Shown here piece after piece: positions 54,690 to 62,298 of a DNA stretch of 64,000 nucleotides; within the stretch, counting starts at the first letter, position 1, and every line of letters begins with the position of its first letter. This stretch comes from Arthrobacter globiformis. Lineage in GTDB: Bacteria; Actinomycetota; Actinomycetes; Actinomycetales; Micrococcaceae. Under the pieces are notes generated by a model that was not told where the DNA came from, searched no databases, and saw only the letters and a list, made by a program, of their open reading frames with translations. A program made the translations under genes and the position numbers. The stretch covers positions 1 through 64,000 of the forward strand of contig NZ_QLNP01000013.1 of the NCBI RefSeq assembly GCF_003261175.1, in the 5' to 3' direction.

Positions 54690-57227
54690 CTACTTGCGGG
54701 CTGCGGCGAGCCGGATGAAGGTCACCGAGTTGGGCTCGAACTGGTAGGTGAAGGCCGCTCCGGCCCCGCTGAAGGTGCTCGACGCCGGGGCCAGGTTCTG
54801 CCCGTCGGCCGTCTGGGTCAGGGTGGTCACCGCGGCAGAGGAGCTGATGTTGGCTGCGCCCGCCACCTTGATGTCCACCGGCGTCTTTTCGGCCTTCGTG
54901 TTCACCACCTTCACGATGGTGTCGCCGGACTTGGCGTCCTTGGTGACCACGGAGTAGACGGGGTCGGCCTGGGTGTCGTCCACTGTGCCCCACAGGACGT
55001 TGTCCAGGTAGAGCTTGGCGGTGCGCCCGGAGACCTCGATCCGGATGTCGTATTCATGCCCGGTCTGGATGGTGGTGTTCTTTTCGATGACGTTCGTCTT
55101 GCCGCCGTTGACGGCCTTTTCGACGACGGACTTGGAGTTGTTCCAGCCGCCGAGGTTCCACCAGAAGTAGTTTCCGGTGTCCTTGACGCCGAAGGAGACC
55201 AGGAAGCCTTCCGAACCTGCCAGCTTGGTGGCCTTGGTGTTGAGCGTGTAGTTGCTCCAGTCGGCGTTTCCGGCGGTGACCATCGTGTTCTGGGCGGTGG
55301 TGCTGGACTGGACGTAGCCGCCGTCCTTGATGGACCAGGATCCGGTGCCGTTGCCGGTCCAGGCAGACGCAGTTCCGGAGAAGTCGTCACTGAACAGGGT
55401 GCCGCCGTCCGCCCCGGTGACCTTGACGTCGTCGTAACGGGCGGAGGTGGCCCACGTGGACAGGCCGATCTTGCCGGAAATCGGCACCACGGTGGAGGCC
55501 GGGTTGTCCTGCGTGCTCGGAACCACCTGGGTTCCCACGTTGTTCATGAACAGCTTCTGGACCTCGTAGTTGGGGGTGGTCCGCACGGACGTTCCGTTGA
55601 AGAACATCATGTCCGGGCTCCACTGCGTGTTGGCCTCGTTTGCAATCAGCGGCGCGTAGGACGCCATCTTGACCACGTCCGCATTCCGCTCCAGCCCGGT
55701 CATGTAGGAGGCTTCCGCCAGGGCGTTCTCCGGCTTGTTCCCCTGCGACGCGTACTCGCCGAGGAAAACCTTGTAGCTGTTGCGGTCGTAGGAGTCGTAG
55801 CGGTGGTTGTTGTTCAGGAACCACGACGGCGTGTTGTAGTAGTGCTCGTCCACGAGGTCCACGCCGGTGGTGGCATTGAAGCTGGCGAGGTCCTCGAATT
55901 CGGGCCCTTGGCTGAACGGGCCGGTATTTCCGATGATCTTGATCTCGGGGTGGGCCTTCCGGACGGCGTTGTAGAACTGGGTGAAGTACTGCTTGAACGC
56001 CGGCTTGTACTCCTCGTTGCCCAGGCTGATGCGGTCCAGGTTGTAGGGCGCCGGGTGGCCGTAGGCGATGCGCTTGGCGCCCCACTCGGTGCTGGCGTCG
56101 CCGTTGGCGAACTCGATCAGGTCCAGGGTGTCCTGGATGTAGCGGTCAAGCGTTGCCTGGTCCGGGGCCTGGTTGCTGTCCCCGCAGCCGGTCACACCCA
56201 CCGGGACCACCGGCACGGGAACGGCCCCCATGTCCTCTGCCCACTGGAAGTACTCCATGTAGCCGAGGCCGTAAGTCTGGTTGTAGCCCCAGAAGTTCCG
56301 GTTGGCCGGGCGCTGCTCCACCGGCCCAATGGTGTCTTTCCACTGGTAGGTGCGGGCCCGAGTGTAGTTGGGGGCCGAGTAGGTGTCGTAACTGCCGGTG
56401 TTGACGATGCAGCCGCCGGGGAAGCGCAGGAATCCGGGGTTCAGGTCATCGATCTTCTCGGCGAGGTCCTTGCGGAGCCCGTTTTCCCTGCCGTTCCAGG
56501 TGTCCTTGGGGAACAGCGAAACCATGTCGAGGCGTACGGTGCCGGTTCCCTGGACGAGGGTGGTGAGCCGGCCGGCGCCCGTGGAGGACTTGGGCGAGAG
56601 AGTGACCTCGTACTTGGCCCAACTGTCGCCCTTGACCTTGACGGTGGCGATGTCCAGCCGGGTGCCCTCCGGGGTCTCCAGGGTCACGGCGAGGGTCGAT
56701 CCGGAGGGGTTGGACGTGCGCGCCCACACCGAATAGTTGTACTTCTTGTGCGCCTCGAGCTTCTGCCCCGCGTTCCAGCCGCTGTTGCGCACGCCCACTC
56801 CGGCGCCGGTTCCCGCGCCGGCGGCGGTGGCGTCGATCTGCAGGTAGTTCCGGTTGTTTCCGTTCAGCCGGTTGCTGTCATTGACGACGGCGACTGTTCC
56901 GTCGCTGCCCCGCTTCAGGGTTTCCCAGGCGGTCATCGGGGTGTAAGTGCGGTTGTCCCCGGAGTTGAATTCGAAGGACCGGTTCTGGACAAGTTCCGCG
57001 TAGATGCCACCGTCGGCACCCTGGTTGATGTCCTCGTAAAAGGCTCCGTACATGGTCGAATCGATCGAAGGCCCGGAGCCGGCAGCGTTGATGCTGATGG
57101 TCCGGTTCTCGCCCGCTTCAGCCTTGGCGCCCAGGACCGGCGTCATTGACAGCAGCGCGGCCGTCAGGGACCCGGCAAGCACCATGGTGCAGGTCCGCCT
57201 GGCGGGACTTGATGGTTTTGATGGCAT
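54690..57227 (-). CDS. Secreted alpha-L-arabinofuranosidase, GH51, with extra C-terminal module
   Basis: This 845-residue secreted GH51 enzyme has a signal peptide (MPSKPSSPARRTCTMVLAGSLTAALLSMTPVLGAKA), a CBM4_9-like beta domain (about 100-240), and a TIM barrel with acid/base Glu in DRISLGNEEYKPAF and nucleophile Glu in YKVFLGEYASQ. Between the barrel and the C-terminal beta domain lies an inserted concanavalin-like domain (about 575-745, LFSDDFSGTASAWTGNGTGSWSIKDGGYVQSST), which is not part of a minimal GH51. It removes arabinofuranosyl side chains from arabinan or arabinogalactan. It is divergent from the importer, under an operator pair. Confidence 0.92.
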   Translation of the reverse strand: MPSKPSSPARRTCTMVLAGSLTAALLSMTPVLGAKAEAGENRTISINAAGSGPSIDSTMYGAFYEDINQGADGGIYAELVQNRSFEFNSGDNRTYTPMTAWETLKRGSDGTVAVVNDSNRLNGNNRNYLQIDATAAGAGTGAGVGVRNSGWNAGQKLEAHKKYNYSVWARTSNPSGSTLAVTLETPEGTRLDIATVKVKGDSWAKYEVTLSPKSSTGAGRLTTLVQGTGTVRLDMVSLFPKDTWNGRENGLRKDLAEKIDDLNPGFLRFPGGCIVNTGSYDTYSAPNYTRARTYQWKDTIGPVEQRPANRNFWGYNQTYGLGYMEYFQWAEDMGAVPVPVVPVGVTGCGDSNQAPDQATLDRYIQDTLDLIEFANGDASTEWGAKRIAYGHPAPYNLDRISLGNEEYKPAFKQYFTQFYNAVRKAHPEIKIIGNTGPFSQGPEFEDLASFNATTGVDLVDEHYYNTPSWFLNNNHRYDSYDRNSYKVFLGEYASQGNKPENALAEASYMTGLERNADVVKMASYAPLIANEANTQWSPDMMFFNGTSVRTTPNYEVQKLFMNNVGTQVVPSTQDNPASTVVPISGKIGLSTWATSARYDDVKVTGADGGTLFSDDFSGTASAWTGNGTGSWSIKDGGYVQSSTTAQNTMVTAGNADWSNYTLNTKATKLAGSEGFLVSFGVKDTGNYFWWNLGGWNNSKSVVEKAVNGGKTNVIEKNTTIQTGHEYDIRIEVSGRTAKLYLDNVLWGTVDDTQADPVYSVVTKDAKSGDTIVKVVNTKAEKTPVDIKVAGAANISSSAAVTTLTQTADGQNLAPASSTFSGAGAAFTYQFEPNSVTFIRLAAARK

Positions 57228-57302
57228 GGAAGGGAAGGCCTTTCTCCATTGAACGGTTCGCCGGCGCGGGTTTGACCGGGCTGCGGTGTGGAGCAGCCTC
57301 TT

Positions 57303-57318
57303 TTGTGAACGCTAACAA
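57303..57318. promoter_or_regulatory. LacI-type operator (module d), copy 1
   Basis: TTGTGAACGCTAACAA is the exact reverse complement of copy 2. It lies 76 bp before the GH51 start, on the side facing that gene. Confidence 0.7.
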
Positions 57319-57329
57319 ATTGCCGACCG

Positions 57330-57357
57330 GAGTCGAGTATTCGACATCTTTCGACTC
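57330..57357. promoter_or_regulatory. TCGA-rich inverted repeats between the divergent genes
   Basis: GAGTCGA (57330-57336) and TCGACTC (57351-57357) form an inverted repeat enclosing a smaller GTCGA-GTAT-TCGAC (57332-57345). A third GCTTCG...CGAAGC is at 57399-57420. They may bind a second factor. Confidence 0.4.
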
Positions 57358-57423
57358 TTGTAAAGGGCATTCCCAAAATCGACAGGCATTCCACGAGCGC
57401 TTCGAAATTGTGACCGAAGCTAC

Positions 57424-57453
57424 TTGACGAGCCAGATTGTTAGCGTTCACAAT
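57424..57453 (+). promoter_or_regulatory. Candidate promoter of the importer operon
   Basis: TTGACG (57424-57429), an 18-bp spacer and CACAAT (57448-57453) form a promoter whose spacer holds the operator copy at 57437-57452. Repressor binding would exclude RNA polymerase. Confidence 0.5.
57437..57452. promoter_or_regulatory. LacI-type operator (module d), copy 2
   Basis: TTGTTAGCGTTCACAA lies between the -35 and -10 of the importer promoter. It matches the reverse complement of copy 1 at all 16 positions, with centres 134 bp apart. Confidence 0.75.
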
Positions 57454-57541
57454 AATCCACAGAGCGCATCAGCTCACTTGCAGCAACGGCGGTGTTTGAA
57501 GTCTCCCGCCTGCATGTAACTAACGCTTCCGGGAGGATGTT

Positions 57542-58522
57542 GTGTTTAAGAAATCCCTGCTTGCGGTGGCCGCCGCATCAATGCTTACCCTCACTGCGTG
57601 CGGCGGAACCGCCGGCGCCGGCAGTGCTGCCGGCAACTCCGGCGATGACAAGATCACCATGGGCTTTGCCCAGGTCGGCGCCGAAAGCGGCTGGCGCACC
57701 GCCAACACCAAGTCGGTCCAGGATTCGGCAAAGAAGGCCGGAGTGGACCTGAAGTTCTCCGACGCCCAGCAGAAGCAGGAGAACCAGATCAAGGCCATCC
57801 GCTCCTACATCCAGCAGAAGGTGGACGTCATCGCTTTCTCCCCCGTGGTGGAGTCGGGCTGGGACACGGTGCTGAAGGAAGCCAAGAACGCGAAGATCCC
57901 TGTCATCCTGACCGACCGCGCGGTCGACTCCTCGGACAAGACGCTGTATAAGACGTTCCTTGGCTCGGACTTCGTGGAGGAAGGCAAGAAGGCCGGCGAA
58001 TGGCTTGTTGAGCAGTCCAAGGCGAGCGAACCTGTCAACATCGTCGAGATCCAGGGCACCACCGGATCCGCGCCGGCGAACGACCGGAAGGAAGGGTTCG
58101 CGGAGGCCATCAAGGCTGACCCGGACCTAAAGATCGTCGCCTCGCAGAGCGGTGACTTCACCCGCAGCGGCGGCAAGCAGGTGATGGAGGCCTTCCTCAA
58201 GAACAACGCCGACATCGACGTCGTGTTCGCCCACAACGACGACGAGGGCCTGGGCGCCATCGAGGCGATCGAAGCCGCGGGCAAGGTCCCCGGCAAGGAC
58301 ATCAAGATCATCACGATCGACGCCGTGAAGGACGGCATGACCGCCCTGAGCAACGGCAAGATCAACTACATCGTCGAGTGCAGCCCCATGCTCGGCGACC
58401 AGCTCATGGATCTGGCCAAGAAGGTCATCGCCGGCGAGAGCGTGCCCGAGCGCGTGGTCACCGAGGAGACCACCTTCACGCAGGAGCAGGCCAAGCAGGT
58501 TCTTGCCAGCCGCCCCTACTGA
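57542..58522 (+). CDS. Sugar-binding lipoprotein, YtfQ-like
   Basis: This 326-residue type I periplasmic-binding-family protein has a lipoprotein signal (LTACGG, Cys20). The body follows YtfQ, the galactofuranose-binding protein of E. coli: GFAQVGAESGWRTANTKSVQDSAKKAGV, QENQIKAIRSYIQQKVDVIAFSPVVESGWDTVL and NDRKEGFAEAI. In this arabinan context the ligand could be arabinose, arabinofuranose or galactofuranose. The start is a GTG at 57542 with GGGAGG upstream. It is the first gene of the importer operon. Confidence 0.92.
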   Translation: MFKKSLLAVAAASMLTLTACGGTAGAGSAAGNSGDDKITMGFAQVGAESGWRTANTKSVQDSAKKAGVDLKFSDAQQKQENQIKAIRSYIQQKVDVIAFSPVVESGWDTVLKEAKNAKIPVILTDRAVDSSDKTLYKTFLGSDFVEEGKKAGEWLVEQSKASEPVNIVEIQGTTGSAPANDRKEGFAEAIKADPDLKIVASQSGDFTRSGGKQVMEAFLKNNADIDVVFAHNDDEGLGAIEAIEAAGKVPGKDIKIITIDAVKDGMTALSNGKINYIVECSPMLGDQLMDLAKKVIAGESVPERVVTEETTFTQEQAKQVLASRPY

Positions 58523-58550
58523 TCCATAGCTGAACCGCGATCTCCTGTTC

Positions 58551-58586
58551 GTCCGTGCGGCGGCGGATCACCGCCGCCGCACGGAC
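58551..58586 (+). terminator. Hairpin between binding-protein and ATPase genes
   Basis: A perfect 16-bp stem (GTCCGTGCGGCGGCGG, 58551-58566, with 58571-58586) has a 4-nt loop and no T-tract. It is 29 bp after the binding-protein stop. It likely acts as attenuator or 3'-end stabiliser. Confidence 0.65.
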
Positions 58587-58637
58587 ACCAAAGCCGCATG
58601 GCAGCCAGTTGCATGGCAGACCTCGCACAGAAAAGAC

Positions 58638-60170
58638 ATGAGGATGAACGAAATCGTTCCGGTCGTCGAGATGACCGACATAGCTATTGGATTCCCAGGA
58701 GTTAAGGCGCTCGACGGCGTCGACTTCCGCCTCTTCCAGGGTGAAGTCCACGCCCTGATGGGCGAGAACGGCGCTGGCAAGTCCACGCTGATCAAGGCCC
58801 TGACCGGCGTGTACGCCATCGACTCCGGGACCATTACGGTACTCGGCGAACCAAAGCGGTTCTCGACGCCGGGCGAATCCCAGGCGGCCGGCATCAGCAC
58901 CGTCTACCAGGAAGTCAACCTCTGCCCCAACCTCACCGTTGAGGAAAACGTCCTGCTGGGCCGCGAACCGCGCCGGCGCGGCTCCATCGACTGGAAAGGC
59001 GTGCGGACGCGGACCCGTGAAGTCCTCGCCGAACTGCAGCTGGACCACATCGATCCCGGATCGCTGCTGTCCACCCATTCCATCGCCGTCCAGCAGCTGA
59101 TCGCCATCGCCCGCTCGGTGGAGATCAACGCCAAGGTCCTCATCCTGGACGAGCCGACGTCGAGCCTGGACGCCGACGAGGTCAGGCAGCTTTTCCGCGT
59201 CATCCGGGACCTGCGCAACCGCCGTGTCGCCATCCTGTTTGTCTCCCACTTCCTGGAGCAGGTCTACGAGATCTCGGACCGGATGACCGTCCTGCGCAAC
59301 GGCAAACTCGTGGGCGAATACCTGACCCGCGACCTGTCCCGGATGAGCCTTATCTCCAAGATGATCGGCAAGGACATGGAAGCTTTGGCCGAACTGGACC
59401 AGGCCCCCGCCCGGACGCGTGCCAGCAATGGCGCCGGCGTAACGCCCTTCATCGAGGCCAAGGGCCTCGGCCGGAAGGGCTCGGTTTCCAACGTAGACCT
59501 GTCCATCTATCCGGGTGAGGTGGTGGGCCTGGCCGGCCTGCTCGGTGCCGGCCGGACAGAGATCGCGCGCCTCTTCTTCGGCGCCGACAAGGCCGACGAG
59601 GGTTCCATCAAAATCAAGGGCGCGGGCCAGAGGATCCGCTCCCCGCGCACCGCCATCGACAAGCACATCGGCTTCTGCTCGGAGGACCGCAAGGAGGAAG
59701 GCCTCATCGGCGAGCTCACCGTCCGCGACAACCTGGTCCTGGTCATGCAGGCCAGCAAGGGCTGGGCCCGCCGCATCCCCCGCCGCGTCCAGGACGAACT
59801 CGTGGCCGAATACATCGAGGCCCTCGACATCCGGCCGGCCAACCCCGACGCCCTCATCAAGAACCTCAGCGGCGGAAACCAGCAGAAGGTGCTCCTGGCC
59901 CGCTGGCTGGTGACCCACCCCGAACTCCTGATCCTCGACGAGCCGACCCGCGGCATCGACATCGGGGCCAAGACCCAGATCCAGAAGCTCGTCAACAAAC
60001 TCGCGGCCGACGGCATGTCCATCCTCTTCATCTCCTCCGAGCTCGAGGAAGTGCTGCGCGTGAGCGACCGCGTTGCGGTCATCAAGGACAGGGCACTGGT
60101 CGCCGAAATCAACAACGACGACGTCTCCGTGGAAGACGTCATGACGGTCATCGCCGGAGGTGCCCAGTGA
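58638..60170 (+). CDS. Sugar ABC ATPase with two domains, YtfR-like
   Basis: This 510-residue fused ATPase of the CUT2 class has a first domain with Walker A GENGAGKST (about residues 39-47) and Walker B LILDEPTSSLD. The second domain has a degenerate Walker A (GLLGAGRTE), the signature LSGGNQQKVLLARW and LLILDEPTRGIDIGAK. This layout is typical of RbsA/YtfR. The start at 58638 has a weak ribosome site (AAAAGAC); an ATG two codons on is also possible. It couples to the permeases at 60167 and 61210. Confidence 0.94.
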   Translation: MRMNEIVPVVEMTDIAIGFPGVKALDGVDFRLFQGEVHALMGENGAGKSTLIKALTGVYAIDSGTITVLGEPKRFSTPGESQAAGISTVYQEVNLCPNLTVEENVLLGREPRRRGSIDWKGVRTRTREVLAELQLDHIDPGSLLSTHSIAVQQLIAIARSVEINAKVLILDEPTSSLDADEVRQLFRVIRDLRNRRVAILFVSHFLEQVYEISDRMTVLRNGKLVGEYLTRDLSRMSLISKMIGKDMEALAELDQAPARTRASNGAGVTPFIEAKGLGRKGSVSNVDLSIYPGEVVGLAGLLGAGRTEIARLFFGADKADEGSIKIKGAGQRIRSPRTAIDKHIGFCSEDRKEEGLIGELTVRDNLVLVMQASKGWARRIPRRVQDELVAEYIEALDIRPANPDALIKNLSGGNQQKVLLARWLVTHPELLILDEPTRGIDIGAKTQIQKLVNKLAADGMSILFISSELEEVLRVSDRVAVIKDRALVAEINNDDVSVEDVMTVIAGGAQ

Positions 60171-61210
60171 AATCCCTTTTGAAACACCGCCTGGCGTGGC
60201 CGGTGATTGCCCTCGCAGCGCTGCTGCTGCTGAACCAGGTCTTCAAACCTGACTTCATGAGCCTTCGGATGCAGGACGGGCACCTCTATGGCAGCCTGAT
60301 CGACATCATGCGCAACGGCGCACCAACCATCCTCATCGCCCTCGGCATGACACTCGTCATCGCCACCCGCGGCATCGACCTTTCGGTCGGCGCGGTGGTG
60401 GCGATCGCCGGCGCAGCATCGTGCGCCTACATCGCCGCTTCCCCCGAGCCCGGATCCCCGGTGACGGCCGCAACGGCGGTCCTTATCGCCGTCGTCGCCG
60501 CTCTTGCCCTGGGAGTCTGGAACGGCTTCCTGGTGTCCACCATCGGCGTGCAGCCAATCATCGCCACCCTGGTGCTCATGACGGCCGGCCGCGGCGTGGC
60601 CCAGCTCATCACCGGCGGGCAGATCGTCTCCGTGTCGAACGACTCCTACAAGTCGATCGGCGCCGGATACCTGTTCACCCTTCCGGTCTCCATCCTGATC
60701 ACCGCGGCAGTGTTCGCCCTGGCGGCCGTCCTCACCCGGCGCACGGCGCTGGGAACCCTGATCGAGGCGGTCGGCATCAATCCCGTCGCCAGCCGCCTGG
60801 CCGGGCTCCGCGCGCGGAACATCATCTGGATCGTCTACGTCTTCAGCGCAGTCTGTGCCGCCATCGCCGGCCTGATGATCAGCTCCAACGTCACGGCAGC
60901 CGACGCCAACAACGCCGGCCTGTACATCGAAATGGACGCGATCCTGGCCGTGGTCATCGGCGGCACGTCGCTGGCAGGCGGGCGGTACACCCTGGTGGGG
61001 ACCGTCGTCGGCGCCTTCATTATCCAGACCCTGACCACCACCGTCTACACCCTGGGCATTCCGCCGGAAGTGACGCTGGTGTTCAAGGCACTCGTGGTCA
61101 TCACCGTGTGCCTGCTGCAGGCGCCGAAGGCGCGGAACCTGCTCAGCCGCCTCAAGGCGGCACCCAAGCCCGCCGCTCAGGAAGCCGCAAAGGAAAAGGT
61201 CGCCATCTGA
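60167..61210 (+). CDS. Sugar ABC permease, YtfT-like
   Basis: This 347-residue CUT2 permease has about eight to ten helices. It contains ALGMTLVIATRGIDLSVGAVVAIAGA and AILAVVIGGTSLAGGRYTLVGTVVGA, hallmarks of the RbsC/YtfT family. The start GTG overlaps the previous stop by 4 bp, and the stop overlaps the next start, giving strong coupling. Confidence 0.93.
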   Translation: MKSLLKHRLAWPVIALAALLLLNQVFKPDFMSLRMQDGHLYGSLIDIMRNGAPTILIALGMTLVIATRGIDLSVGAVVAIAGAASCAYIAASPEPGSPVTAATAVLIAVVAALALGVWNGFLVSTIGVQPIIATLVLMTAGRGVAQLITGGQIVSVSNDSYKSIGAGYLFTLPVSILITAAVFALAAVLTRRTALGTLIEAVGINPVASRLAGLRARNIIWIVYVFSAVCAAIAGLMISSNVTAADANNAGLYIEMDAILAVVIGGTSLAGGRYTLVGTVVGAFIIQTLTTTVYTLGIPPEVTLVFKALVVITVCLLQAPKARNLLSRLKAAPKPAAQEAAKEKVAI

Positions 61211-62226
61211 TGTCCCCTCTGTCCACGCTTACGCCCCTGACCGTCAAAAAGTCCTCACCGGCGCGCAACCGCCTCCGCGGGGGTGCACGCTATGCGCCGA
61301 CGCTTGCCACCGTGGGCCTGTTCATCGCCATGTTCGCCGTGGGTGCGGGAATGTACCCAAGCTTCCTCTCCGGCCAGGTCTTCCTGAACCTGTTCATCGA
61401 CAACACCTTCCTGATCGTGCTCGCCGTCGGGATGACCTTCGTGATCCTCACCGGCGGCATCGACCTTTCGGTGGGGGCCGTCGTCGCGCTGTCCATGATG
61501 GTGAGCGCCACGCTCCTGCAGCAGGGCTGGAACCCGGGGGCCGTCATCGTCCTGGTGCTGCTCATCGGCGGCGGACTGGGGCTCCTGATGGGGCTGGTCA
61601 TCCAGTACTTCGATATCCAGCCCTTCATCGTGACCCTGGCCGGCATGTTCCTGGCCCGCGGCCTCTGCTACGTCATCAGCCTGGATTCCATTCCGGTCAC
61701 CGAAGGGTTCTTCACCGGCATGGCGCAGGCGCAGATCCCGCTGCCCGGGGACCTTTTCGTCTCCCCGGGCGTATTGCTGGCCCTCGGAATCGTGACCGTG
61801 GCCTTCTTTGTCCTGCACCACACGCGCTTCGGCCGCACGGTCTACGCGATCGGCGGCAACGAACACTCCGCGATGCTGATGGGCCTGCCGGTTAAGGCCA
61901 CCAAGATCCTGGTCTATGCCCTGAGCGGCCTGTGCTCGGCGATTGCCGGCATCCTGTTCTCCTTCTATAGCCTCTCCGGCTACAGCCTCGCGGCCCAGGG
62001 CATGGAGCTCGACGCCATCGCGGCCGTGGTCATCGGCGGCACCCTGCTCACCGGCGGCACCGGCTACGTCCTGGGATCCGTCGTCGGCGTCCTGGTCCTG
62101 GGGATCGTCCAGACCTTCATCGCCTACGACGGCACCCTCAGCTCCTGGTGGACGAAGATCGTCATCGGCGGCCTGCTCCTCGTCTTCATCCTGCTCCAGC
62201 GGCTCTTCGCCCGGAAAGCCGGCTGA
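61210..62226 (+). CDS. Sugar ABC permease, YjfF-like
   Basis: This 338-residue second CUT2 permease has AVGMTFVILTGGIDLSVGAVVALSMM and the DAIAAVVIGGTLLTGGTGYVLGS block of YjfF. The two-permease arrangement is the hallmark of the YtfQRT-YjfF system. The start ATG (61210) shares its first base with the previous stop. It ends 72 bp before the GH43/AbfB gene. Confidence 0.93.
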   Translation: MSPLSTLTPLTVKKSSPARNRLRGGARYAPTLATVGLFIAMFAVGAGMYPSFLSGQVFLNLFIDNTFLIVLAVGMTFVILTGGIDLSVGAVVALSMMVSATLLQQGWNPGAVIVLVLLIGGGLGLLMGLVIQYFDIQPFIVTLAGMFLARGLCYVISLDSIPVTEGFFTGMAQAQIPLPGDLFVSPGVLLALGIVTVAFFVLHHTRFGRTVYAIGGNEHSAMLMGLPVKATKILVYALSGLCSAIAGILFSFYSLSGYSLAAQGMELDAIAAVVIGGTLLTGGTGYVLGSVVGVLVLGIVQTFIAYDGTLSSWWTKIVIGGLLLVFILLQRLFARKAG

Positions 62227-62248
62227 CTGCCTGACCCTTCCCGCCCCA

Positions 62249-62287
62249 CCCGCACGTCGATCCCGCACGTCCCTCCCGCACGTCGAA
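62249..62287. repeat. Three 13-bp tandem repeats before the GH43/AbfB gene
   Basis: CCCGCACGTC starts at 62249, 62262 and 62275, exactly 13 bp apart, with variable last three bases. They end 12 bp before the ATG, including the ribosome-binding GAAAGG that follows. Read as RNA they lie in the leader. Confidence 0.85.
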
Positions 62288-62298
62288 AGGTCTTAAGC

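Noticed and set aside
57118-57450. 110-codon minus-strand frame covering the arabinan control region
   Set aside because: It runs through both operators and overlaps the GH51 start in another frame; composition is not typical for this genome.
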